Shown one piece after another: positions 1 to 11,300 of a stretch of 64,000 bases of DNA. Source of the DNA: Anaeramoeba flamelloides. Taxonomy: Eukaryota; Metamonada; Anaeramoebidae. How positions within the stretch are numbered: the first letter of the stretch is position 1; each line of letters opens with the position of its first letter. The stretch is taken from contig JANTQA010000033.1 of the NCBI GenBank assembly GCA_027625915.1, forward strand, positions 8,246,001 to 8,310,000, written 5' to 3'. Position numbers and translations under genes: made by a program. The notes under the pieces are model-generated. The model did no database searches. It saw nothing but the letters and a program-made list of their open reading frames with translations, and was not told the DNA's origin.

Positions 1-766
1 ATTTTTTTATCCCTTTTTTTGGCTTACAAAAGTTTGTACCAAGTATTTGAAATTTGAAACAATATGAAAGAATATCAGAGACTGAAATCTTGCAGAATGT
101 CAGCCTGAAAGTTCGAAAAAGTCTTGAAAGTATTTGTATGGATTGTGCTATTCTTTTTAGTTAACTAAAAAGATCATCTTTCAAGAGTAGAAAGAATTTT
201 GTGGAATTCCAAACAACTTGAGTTGTGTTGATAACCTAAACTGGAAAACACTTTCAACTATCTTGATGAGATTTTATTAAACACTTGTTAGGAAAAAGCT
301 GTTCAATTTTCAATAAAAATACAAAAAGATTTCAGAAACAACTCATCAAAAGTAATTTGTGCTTGTTTTTTTTTGAGTTTTAAAAGTGATTATTCAAATT
401 TATAGTGTTAAGAATAAAATGGGGAACAATTATGAAATCCAAATTTTCGATGAAAAAATTGTACTGTAAAACATTTTATAGCATTAAATAAAAGGGTGAA
501 TTCCTAAATTGATTAAAATTATAATGTTTGAGGATTTATTGGATCAAAGTATTGGTATGTTTTTGGTTACAAAACCTCTATTTTGTTAAAATCTAATACC
601 TTTTCAAAATATAATTACTGAGAACCCTGATCTACCACCAATAAATTTTTGTAACAGGTATTTGGCTTTTAAAATGTATTTTTTATGTAGTAAATTCCAA
701 CTTTGATTTAAAAAATAAGTTTATCTGACTATTTGAAATAGAACTTTAAAATGAAAATCTCAATGA

Positions 767-969
767 TACCCAGTTACGTATTTACAACACCAATTTTTAA
801 CCAAATTTAAATATAAAAAAAAATCTCAAATTAAGGCACATTTTTTGGATTTTTTTTATGCATAAATTATTCTACTAGAATTTGAAAATTCTGTGCCTTA
901 ATTTGAGATTTTTTTTGTATATTAATTTTTTTTAAAAAAGTTTGTGACTTAAAAGTGTGACTGGATGTA
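767..969. mobile_element. Degenerate TA-flanked MITE (family C, copy 2)
   Basis: Two inward-facing copies of a segment reading AATCTCAAATTAAGGCAC lie about 60 bp apart, and the outer ends read CAGTTACG and (reverse complement) CAGTCACAC next to TA. This matches the better preserved element at 40291-40485, which has long inverted repeats and a TA duplication. It looks like an old non-autonomous Tc1/mariner-type copy. It carries no coding sequence. Confidence 0.5.
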
Positions 970-1979
970 ATATAAGGTAATATTTATATTAAAATTATCC
1001 AAAATTGATAATGTAAACAAAATATTTTGAGTCTTTTTTCTATAGGAGTACGAAAGGAAAAATAATTACTTAGTGATTTCTTTTATATTTGAAGGGGTAA
1101 AAAAATAAGAAGAGAAATTTATATTTGTCAGTATTTTTATTTATTCACTATAAATATCAAATTAAGTAAAGTGTTAGCACTGATTAAACTAACCCTTAGA
1201 ATTTATTTCAAAATATTTTATAATTATCAAAAATAAAAAAAATACTTTATTGTAGAAAACAACACCCAGACAAAATCCAATAAAAATATTAATATGATTG
1301 GGATAGAAAGTATTTTTTAAAAGAATAAACAAGTTATATGTTTTTAATTTTATTGTAAATTAGGTTGGGGGTTAATTCTATTAGGAAAATAATTCCATTG
1401 TTAACAAGAAAAAAAAATCACAAATTTTTACACATAAAAACTATTATACAAAATTGAGATATGTAAAACCTAATATTTTTATTTTCGATAAAATAAAAAA
1501 AAATATCTAAATTGGATTATTTTTTAGATTCAATGAATAACTAATCACAAGATTAGATATTTCAATTTTTTTTTTTCAGAATTGGATTGAAGACAAATAT
1601 ATCATAATAAATTTCCTACAGACTTTGTAGTAAAAACTTTTCTTTCTATATATAACGAAATTTATATTTCTTTTTTAATTATGGAAATTTTTACAATAAA
1701 AATTGATTTGGGCCCAATTTTTAAAAAATATATTATTATTTTAATAATCTCGTTTAACACTTTCTCTTTTAGTAAAATTAAAACTTTGTGGGAATTTCTA
1801 TCTTTTAAACAATTTTTTATTTTTTCATCCCATTTTAAGCATTAATAACCCAAAGATATTAACCAATCTTTCTGAAAGTTTATTATTGTTTGTTGTGCAA
1901 ACTTTAGAGTATTATTTCAATACTTTTAAAATTAAAAACTTATCTTTCATCAATTTTTTGTTTTTTTTTTTGAATTCAA

Positions 1980-2432
1980 TTATGTTCAAGTTTTCTATTA
2001 CACATAAGCAAAAAGTGAGTCTTAATAGTTTAAGTTTTTCTACTAAATTTGACATTTTTCTCAAAAAATATAAAACTTTTCCTATGTACCCTGACAAAGA
2101 AGGTTTTTTGTTAGTGAACATGAGAGTTCTAAGTGTAAAAAAAATTCGATTTAATCAAAGAATAAAAATGTTTGGGGTTATTTTTGTGTTTTGATTTCTG
2201 AAAATTATTTTTGGTTTTTGAATTTCTATTAATTCCCCAAACATTTTTATTATATTATTAAAATGTTTTTATTCAATTAAAAACCACAATTCTATTAACA
2301 TGAAACCTTCCCCGTCTGGGTGCATCGGGAAAGTTTTATATTTTTTGAGAAAAATGTCAAATTTAGTAGAAAAGCTTCTAATATTAAGAACTGACTTTTT
2401 TCACATGTGTAGTTTGAAAAAAAGCCAAGAAT
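1980..2432. repeat. Foldback palindrome, arms ~200 bp
   Basis: The sequence is a large inverted repeat centred near 2206. AATAAAAATGTTTGGGG at 2161-2177 pairs with 2235-2251. The segment around 2036-2084 pairs with about 2328-2376, including a shared GTTTTATATTTTTTGAG and GTCAAATTTAGTAGAAAA. Arms diverge outward but remain recognisable to about 1980 and 2432. It could be a foldback transposon or a tail-to-tail duplication. The opposing short open frames in the arms are a by-product of the symmetry. Confidence 0.6.
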
Positions 2433-3161
2433 GAATAAATCTCCAAAATGAAATCACAAATCTGAAAAATTGAAAACACTCTTTAAATAAAGACAAAGAC
2501 TTCAAATAGCAATGATAAGTTGGTCTAAACCTGTTCTTTTTTTAAAAAAAACATTGACTTCATTCTTAATAATAAAATTTCCTGTGAAAAATCTTAAAAA
2601 AAAACTATATTAAAAAGGGAAATAATTTGTTAGATTTTGAAATAAAACTTGGTTTTCAGAATAAATAATCCTTACACTACTTCTCTTCATTTAAAAGTAT
2701 TTATAAATCGAAGTATTCCCTAATTTAACTTCGTACGATAAATAAAAATTTTTTATTCAAATCTCCCAAAGATTTATCTAGATACAATTAATAAATAAAG
2801 ATTTTGGAATCAAATTCTAAAATATTATATTAATTTGTAGATGAATAAATCAAAGATCTCCTCAAAAGGATAATTAATTGAAAATTTTCGAAAAAATTTA
2901 GCTCTTCTTGATTATTGAACATTGAGATGAAATTAATATTTTATTAATTTGGATTCAAGAGTATCAGTATTGCAAAAATGTAAGGAATAGAATCTTTAAA
3001 AAAAAAAAAAAAAAAGAAATGACCAAACAAGACAAAAATAATTTTTAAAAAAAATTCTCTAGATTTTATTGAATTGTTTAAAATCAACCAAATTTTTTGA
3101 TTTTCTTGAAGGTGAGTGAGGCTAATAATATATATATTTGTTCTAGTTGGGTTTTCTTTTA

Positions 3162-3679
3162 TTACCATGTTGGTTCATTCTTTTTTCCTTTAGAATCGGC
3201 TATTTCAAATCGTTTACATCTTCTTACACATGACACTCGTACTTGTTTGCATTTTGAACAAGTCAATTTTGCAACAATTTTTTTTGTTTGTTTAACCTTT
3301 TGGAAGTAAAATAATAAAAATATAAAGAAATGTTTTTTTGTTTGTTTGTGAAAAAAAGAGATAATAAATAAATGTGAAAATTGGATCGAAAGGGATGAAA
3401 AAAAGAAAAAAAAAAAAAAAGCAAAAGTAAAAATAAAAAAAAAAAAAAAAGAAATCGAAAAGGATCGAAATAAAACTGGAAAGTAAAAAAAAAGAAACAT
3501 ACTTTTTTATGGAAAATTGGTTTTGTTTGACCACCATGACCACTTTGCTTACGATCATATCTTCTTCTTCCTTGAGAAAGGCTGGATTCTTTTCCTTTTT
3601 TTGCTGTACCTACTTTGTGAACAGTATGCTTTTTACATTTTCTACAGAAAGTTCTTTTTGTCTTTGGCCAGAATACCAT
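3162..3679 (-). CDS. RPL36A: 60S ribosomal protein eL42 (L36a/L44)
   Basis: Structural protein of the large ribosomal subunit, near the E site. Two exons encode 103 residues: exon 1 at 3503-3679 (59 codons) and exon 2 at 3162-3296 (44 codons plus stop). The human protein is 106 residues. Exon 1 carries the hallmark [19 protein letters not shown] and exon 2 continues [13 protein letters not shown], so the join reproduces the family sequence in phase 0. Zinc-ligand cysteine pairs are visible (CRKC near the N-terminus, CSKC in exon 2). The proline of GGQTKP, the site linked to cycloheximide sensitivity in yeast, is present. The 206-nt intron (3297-3502) starts GTATGT, is pyrimidine-rich on the coding strand and ends CCAAAAG. 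The ATG at 3679 is the only sensible start. The gene lies head-to-head with uL22. Confidence 0.95.
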
Positions 3680-3875
3680 CTTAATAAAATATCAAATTGT
3701 CTTGAAGAAAAATAAAGAAAAATGATTTTAACAACTATTGTACAAAATTATTTCAAAACAATTGAAGCGATTTAGTGAGAGTGTATTTTTTTACTTAATT
3801 CTACTGATATAAAATGAAAAAATTGTATGATTATCATTTTTTTCTTTTTCCAATAAAAAAAAATTTTCTTTAATA
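3680..3875. promoter_or_regulatory. Shared divergent promoter of eL42 and uL22
   Basis: Only 196 bp separate the start codons of two divergent ribosomal-protein genes, so both promoters must lie here or overlap the transcripts. The sequence is AT-rich, with several A/T runs and one less AT-rich patch near 3765-3790. I recognise no known box with certainty. Co-regulation is inferred from the arrangement alone. Confidence 0.5.
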
Positions 3876-4633
3876 ATGAAATATTCCAAAAAACTTCCAA
3901 AAAGGTTTGTTTATTCCTAAGAAACCCCTTTCTGTTCCTTCCACTCTTTTCTTCTATTATTTTCTTTGTGTTTTTGTTTTTTTTTTATCTTTATAAATTT
4001 GCTTTTGTTTCTTTTCTTTTTTTTTTTTTTTTTTTTTTCTTTTCCCTTGGAAACTTCTAAAACTTGCGAATATGAAAATTAATCAAAAAATAACCTTCAA
4101 ACTCTTAAAAATTAAAAAGATCGGTAAGAGCAAAAGGAACCAATTTAAAGGTCCATTTCAAAAACACATGTGAAACAGGAAGAGCAATCAAAGGAAGAGG
4201 TCTCCGTAACGCCCAAAGGTATCTTCAAGATGTCATTGAAAAAAGGCAATGTGTTCCATTCAGAAAATTCAACCAAGGAACAGGAAGACACGGTGCAGCC
4301 AAAAACTTTAAAGCAATCTTTGCCAGATGGCCAGAAAAATCTGCAAGATTCTTATTAGACATGTTAAAAAACGCAGAATCCAATGCCAAAGAACAAGAAT
4401 TAGATCTTGACAAAATGGTAATCAGTCACGTACAAGTTAACCAAGCACCAAAAGGAAGAAGAAGAACTTTCAAAGCACATGGTAGAATCACTAGATACTG
4501 CTCTAGACCATGCCATGTTCAATTGTTTGTATCTGAACAGAAATGGTACAACCCTAAAAAAAAGGATAGAATCAAACCTTTATCTCAAAAGAAACATCAA
4601 AAAAAAGTTAATAGAGAAAAGATTAAAAACTAA
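3876..4633 (+). CDS. RPL17: 60S ribosomal protein uL22 (L17)
   Basis: Large-subunit protein lining the nascent-peptide exit tunnel. Exon 1 (3876-3904) encodes MKYSKKLPK plus two bases. After a 215-nt intron (3905-4119, donor GTTTGT, acceptor AAAAAG) exon 2 (4120-4633) completes an Arg codon and continues in frame, RSVRAKGTNLKVHFKNT, which aligns with the human start MVRYS...SRGSNLRVHFKNT. Downstream landmarks are RQCVPFRKFN, ARWPEKSARFLLDMLKNAES and NQAPKGRRRTFKAHGRI. Total length is 180 residues, close to the family norm, with a lysine-rich C-terminus. Simple ATG-to-stop reading misses the N-terminal half, because the first ATG after the intron in another frame opens a spurious 62-residue frame. 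Confidence 0.93.
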
Positions 4634-5027
4634 AGATCCTTCCTTTTAATTGACAGTCATTGATTTTAATCATTTTTTCGAAATGATTTCATTTGTTTTT
4701 GAAAAGGTTAATCACTAATTCAGCCAAATATTATTATAAATTCACATTTAGATTTTGTTTTGCTTTATTTATTTTTATTTTTTTTTAGATCATTTTATTT
4801 TAGATTGATAATATTTTTAATTTGAGTTTTTAACAATAACAGATTGTTTAAAATCTTTTAAAAGATCACACATCCAACAATAACTAATTTTTAAAAGTTT
4901 TTCTCAAAAATCTTTTTTGTTTTTTGCTGTTAAGAGATTAGCCTTACCTTAGATTTGTCTGTAAGTAAAGTAAGATGTCACTGAAAGTAAATGATAATAA
5001 ATCTCGATAGTTATAAAGGATCTATTT

Positions 5028-5605
5028 TTATTATTATTATTTAACAATATATTATTACATTTTTTTATTTAAGGTCACCATTAAAAATTTTTCATTTTTT
5101 TAATTTTATTTTTTAAATTTCTTTTTCCAAATCGAAAAATAGAAACTCAAAATAATATTATTCTGGTATTTAAAAATTCATATCTAGAACTTACAAAAGT
5201 AATTATTTTTTGAATTTTTTAATTTAAAAGATTAACTCAATGATCAACAACCTTAAAAAAATCCAAAGATGGGTTAGTTTGGTTTCCTTTTTATAAATCT
5301 AATTGTAACTTCAATATATTTACAATATTTTCGAAATAATTAGTGCAAAATAATCCATTTACTAATTATTTACTTTTTCAACAAATTGAATTATTTTTGT
5401 AAATAACATGGGAGTTCTGAGTCCAATTTAAGTAAGGTCCTTTACAACTTTGAAGTCTGAAGATTGATGAACCACCTTTAAAATTTATGAAGAGTGCGGA
5501 TTTTTTTCTAAATTGCTGGGTTTTTTATAAATATAATGGATCTTTTTTAATTGATGAGATCAACTAATATTATATTTTTCCTAATCAAAATTTTAGAGAC
5601 AATCT
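5028..5605 (+). repeat. Dispersed repeat E, copy 1
   Basis: About 0.6 kb collinear with 15295-15870 in the same orientation. Shared landmarks include AATAGAAACTCAAA, GGTATTTAAAAATTCATATCTAGAACTT, AAAGATTAACTCAATGATCA, TTGAAGTCTGAAGATTGAT and GATGAGATCAAC, in the same order and spacing. The copies look diverged. I found no terminal inverted repeats or coding signature, so the family is unassigned. Confidence 0.6.
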
Positions 5606-5709
5606 AACTTAGGAACATGAATAATATTTTACATTTAATATCAATAACTTTGATTTTAAACTTCTCATGGGTATAAGATACTTTATAAATTGACTTTCAG
5701 AAATGGATA

Positions 5710-5743
<34 letters not shown>

Positions 5744-7319
5744 ATATTTGAATTTTGTAAATTATAAGAAATATACTTTTAACAATAATTTTTTTTTATG
5801 ACAAAGTACACATTTAGTCTGGAATAAACTCACTGTACTTGAATAGACACCAAAAATTCTTGTGAAAGGATTTTTATTTTGACATTGTTTACTAAAAACT
5901 AATATTTTGGGTTGTTTCAATTTGTTTTTACAATGGAGTTCTTTTTCGAAAAAAAGCTTTCAATTTTTAACTTTTATTGATTTAAAGTTGCATTTTCAGA
6001 TGATCCAAAACAATTGGTAAAAGAACAGATTCTCATGTTGAGATTTAAAATGGAAAATTCTTTATAAAAAAAAATTAAATATTTGTTTTGTGAAAATCCC
6101 TTACAAATCTTATTGAGTTCATTTTTTTCTTAAATATACTTCAATTGTTTTTTTTTGTGTATAAATAATGAACTAAATTATCATAATTTTCTTTTCAATT
6201 ATATAAAAGAAAAAAAATGAAATGAAAAAGAAAAAATGAAAATAACGTCAAATAAAAAAGATAATTTTAAATTATAGTTTCATGTTTGTGTAAATAGGAA
6301 AATTAATTTATAAATTCCTTTTTTGTCACTTGGAAAGTGAATATATTGACTTCAAATATATAATAAAAACCTCAAAATAAAAAAAATTGTAACTAAAATT
6401 TTCATTAAAATGTCATATTTAATAATAAAGTTACATCTTATTAATTGATAATCTCTTATTTTTCCACCAAAAAATGTTTTATAATGATTACAATTTCATA
6501 TAACAATATATTTATAAATATTTTATTTTGAAATGGATTGAGTAAAAAATTGAGTTTATACCTTTTAAAGAAATATTATTGAATTTGAATTATTAAAATT
6601 ATCTAAATCCGATTGGGTGAAAATCATATTTAGATTATTTTAATAAAATAAGAAGAATAATAGACAATCAGTTTTATAATTAAAAGTTTTATGATTGTTT
6701 TTCTTTTATTTATTTTTTAATATTTCTCATTCTCAAAATGTTTTTATCTATCATAATAAATTAAATCTAAATTTAAAAAGAAAATATCTTGAAAGGATAT
6801 TTTAAACAATTTATTTTGTCAAAAGGTACAAAATTTTCAAATCATAATAATAATCTCAAAAAAAAAATGATAATTTTCATTAAAAAAATATTTTTACCAA
6901 ATGTTCCATAATACATATTATCAATAATAATAAAACATAGAATAACAGGTGATTATTTTCTCATTTTGTTGAATTAATAAATAAAAATAACACCTTTTTA
7001 ATCAATTTTAAAAAAATAAATGATATAAAAAAATGATTTCAAATAAAAAAGTAAATAAAATAAACTCCCTTTTCGTCAATTTGACCCAGTTTTATTGAAA
7101 AAATGGAAGACATTCTATGAGTTTAATTCATTACTCTTATGAAACTATGATTTTAATTTATTTTTTCTAAAATTAAATTTTAATTTTAGATCAAAATCAT
7201 TTATTCTCATTTTGTAAAATTTTGTTTTTTTTTTTTTTGCTTTTTGCTTTTTTTAAATTTTTTTCTTTTCTTCTTTTCTTTTTTATTTTTTTTAAAAATA
7301 AAATTTGAAAAAAAATTTT

Positions 7320-7660
7320 TGAAACTCCAAATTAACATTAAAAAAAGTTGAGGCTTTGTGTGTTCTTTTTAAATTCATACATTTACAAGTAAAAAATCTT
7401 ATTGTGAAAAAATTTTAATTTCCCAGAGAAATTGAGAATTTTGCTCGAGACGTTCCAATAAAAGCGGCACAAAAAATTTTTTAACATTTTTTTTTTTTTG
7501 TAATTTTGGGTTTGTTCAGGCTTTTCTTTTATGATTATCTACTCTAATACGAAGTTTATTATTTCTCGTATTTCTAAACAATCTTTGTTTAAATTATTCT
7601 TGGAAATAAATTGTATTTTAAATTTGTGGCTGGGTATCACTTCGAGTGAAAACGAGTTTA
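7320..7660 (+). repeat. Dispersed repeat G, copy 1 (transposon-like right end)
   Basis: Diverged counterpart of 41340-41728 in the same orientation. Both contain AATCTTATT, GAAATTGAGA, a purine-rich AAGAGAC/CGAGAC block and a T-tract, and end with a GAGTGAAA...GTTTA right border resembling other TA-flanked elements here. The left border is unclear. It is likely an old DNA-transposon remnant. Confidence 0.4.
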
Positions 7661-8301
7661 GTAATATCTAAAAAAATCAATAAATTAAACTTTAATTAAA
7701 CAATTCTAATTCGATTAAAAATTCAATTTTGTTTTTATTTGAACAATAAATTATTTTTCTGAATTCATATTTTATTTTTTAATATTGGTATTTACAAAAT
7801 ATTTATTTCTTGTTTGTTCCTTTGCATGATCTTGAGATTTTTTTTTTTTTTTTTCCAAAAAGTCATTTAATAATATTGATATATTCTGTTGATAAGTTGT
7901 CAAAGGATGAAGAGAGAATAAAGAAGAAAAGAATTTTAAATTTTATTTTGTATTTTTATGATTTTTTTTTGATTTTATTTTTAAAAAAAAAAACTGCAAA
8001 GAAAAAAGCTTGGATTTTTTAACAATGAAATAATTCTAAAAAATTAAAAAATTCAAGTTCACAAGAATGATAATAAAAATTAATGGAAAATAAATAAATA
8101 AATAAATATTTAAAGATTAAAAATATAATCTTCAGATAATGAAAAAATTTCAATTTTTTAATTTCCACAACCCACTTTATTATTCTTGTTTTTTTTTCAA
8201 CTGGTTCATATTAATAGTGACATAATTGATCCCCATTTTGGTTATTTTCATCATTATTAAATTTAATGATGAAAATTTTTTTTATTTGTGATTTTTTAAC
8301 T

Positions 8302-11300
8302 TTAAGGATCAGAATCATCAGAATCTGCACTAGTATCAAAATTTAACTGAAATTCGTCTTCATCTTTTCTACTATCAGAAAAATTATCATCATTATCATT
8401 ATTTTCGTTTGGCTCTAAATTTGAATTTAAATTATAATTTGAATCAGAATTGGAATGCGAACTAGAATTATTTTCATCATTACTCAAATTGTCCTCAAAT
8501 ACCTCGAAATCAGTTTCGTCTTCTAGGGAACTTTCATCATTTTTTTTAGGATCACCTTCTTTTTCTTCTGTGCCTTTTGTATCTACTTTTTCTTTTTCCT
8601 TGTCTTCTACTTTATCTTTCAAAGTCGAATCCGAATTTAAATCTGAATCTGAATCTGAATATGAATTAAAATCAGAACCAAAACCAGAATTAGAATTAGA
8701 ATTATTTTTATCATAACTTAAACCACCATCGGATTCATTAAAGTCAAGATTATCATCTTTTGAAAGTTTACCAGATTCTTCTTTTCCTTCTTTGTAGTCT
8801 TCTTTGGATACACCCTCTTTTTCTTCCTTTTCCTTTTCTTCTACTTTATCTTTAAAAGTTGAATCTGAATTTGAATCTGAATCCTTATCCGAATCTGAAT
8901 TAAAATCAGAACCAAAATTAGAATTAGAATTAGAATCCAAATTATTTTTATCTTTGCTTAAACTATTAACAAATTCATTAAGCTCAAGATCAACATCTTT
9001 TAAAAGTTTATCAGATTCATCATCACCATAACCATCATCGTTATCATCTTCCCCTTTTTTTTCTTCTACTTCTTCTTCTTCTTCGGATTCTTCTCCGGAT
9101 TCTTCTTCTTTGGATATTCCTCTCCCAAATTTATCGGATATATGTGCATCTTCTTTTTCTTTTTGTTTATCTTGAAAATCTGGATTAGAATCCGAATTTG
9201 AATTTGAGCCCGAACTTGGCATATAATTAGAACTAGAATTAGAATTTGAATCATTTTTATCATTACTTAAACTATTAACAAATTCATTTAGCTCAAGATT
9301 AACATCTTTTGATAGTTTATCAGCACCATCACCATATTCCTTTTCATGCTCTTCTTCAGATTCTTCCTCTTCGTTATCATTTTCTTCGGATTCTTCTTTT
9401 TCATATATATTATACTTTTCTTCTTTTTTTTCTATTTCTTCTTCATTTCTGTTTTTATCTTCATTTTCTTCTTTAATATCATTTTCTTCTCCGTATACAT
9501 TTTCTTTTTTATTTTCTTCCATTTCGTTCTCTTCTACTTCTTCTTTCGAATCTGTATCCAAATTCGAATTAGAATCCAAATCCGAAGTCGAATTTGAATT
9601 CGAATCCGAACTTGAACTTGAATTAGAACCAAAATTAGAATTAGAATCAGAATTCAAATTAGAATTAGAATTAGAATCCAAATTATTTTTATCGTTACTT
9701 AAACCATCACCAAATTTATTAAAGTTAAGATTATGATCTTTTGAAAGCTTATCAGATTCAGAATCCTCATCATCTTTTTCATTTACTTCTTTTTCTTCTA
9801 TCCTTTGTTGAGATTTCTCTTCTCTTTCTTCTTCAGATTCTTCTTCTTCGTATACTTCTTCCTCTGCCTTATCAGGTATATTATACTTTTCTTCTTTTTT
9901 TTCATATTTTTCTTTTTCTTTATATACCTCTTTGTTTTCTTCTTCTTCATCTTCTTCAAAATTTGAATTTGAATTATAATTTGAATACGAATTGGAATTA
10001 GAACCGGAGCCATTACTAAACTCATTATTATCTTTAGAATCTAAATTTGAATCTGAATTATTTGAAATTTGTTTTGCCATTTGTGAGTTATATAAAGCAT
10101 TATAATCACCTTCGTCAAAATCATCAAGATTATCAAAATCGCCGGTATCATCAGAATCATCAGAATCCGAATTATTTTGATATCTTAAATGTTTATTTAT
10201 TTGTGGGCTGTTATCAATAAAATTATATTTTATCCTTTTATTTAATTTAGAAAATTCTTGGCTGACTAACTTTTCATATTCATCTAGGCTTGAGTCATCA
10301 GAATTTGAAGTATTCTCACCCCTTTTACTTTTTGGCGATTCTGTTTTTTTTTTTGTTTTTTTTTTAATTTTTTTTCTATTCTTTTTATCTTTATTGCTTT
10401 TTTGATTTATATCCTTTTTATGTTTCTTCTTTATTTGATTTTTATTTTTATGTTTATTGCCTTTTTGATTTTTATTTCTATGCTTATTGTTTTTTTGATT
10501 TTTACTCTTATTTTTCTTATTTTTATTTTTATGATCATTTTTTGATAACGTTTTAGATTTTTTTTTCTTTGGATTGTTTTTGTTTGTTTCATTTTTAATA
10601 AAAATTTTATTTAGTTCCCGAGATTGATTAGGAATAATCCCCTTGATAAATTGAGATATCGTGGATGACGAAGATGATGATGAGTCAAAAAATGATTGTG
10701 ATGATTGTTGTTTGGATTTATGTGAATTTCCGGATGATTTTAATTTTCGTTTAGTTGGTGATTTCTTTTTTGGCTTTGATTTTTGTTTTAATTTTTTCGA
10801 TTTTTTAAAAATTTTCTTAATTAAATCAAATATTAAATGTCTTTCTTCGGTTGAATTAATTACAAAATAAACTGAAACATCTTCCCTCTCTTGAGTAATT
10901 TCATAATTATTATCATAAGAATCATCATTGTCATCATCATTATCAAAATCAAAATCATTTGAAAAATATAATAAATTGTTCCTTATGTGTAAAACCTTAG
11001 GGTCCTTTGATGATTTCGTGATTTGAAAATGATGATTAAAGGGGATTATTTTATAGGATTGATTTAATATTTTAATTATTATTTTATCTTTTAAAAGGTA
11101 AAGAATGCAGCTTTTAAAGGGCAAGCGGTTTAAAGTATAAATATGACATAAACAATAAACGGGCAATTTGCCATAATAATAATTTGAAATACTTTTAAAT
11201 GTAATTCGATTATTTTGAATTGCATTTCCCCATTTAGAGTAAGAAATGATTTGTTTCCCCAATAACTTGTTTGTTTTTTTTTTGAATAATAAAGGTGGCA

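Larger units (their letters stand above)
1..3161. other. Intergenic region with repeats
   Basis: I see no convincing gene here. Open frames are short, F/K/N/I-rich and typical of AT-rich non-coding DNA. The stretch holds a degenerate TA-type MITE (767-969) and a foldback palindrome (1980-2432), listed separately. The rest is A/T-homopolymer-rich sequence in which I recognise nothing. Confidence 0.6.
4634..8301. other. Intergenic region with dispersed repeats
   Basis: No gene is apparent. It contains repeat E copy 1 (5028-5605), a T30-class homopolymer near 5710-5742 and repeat G copy 1 (about 7320-7660). The remaining sequence is AT-rich with no protein or RNA signature that I can recognise. 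Confidence 0.6.
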
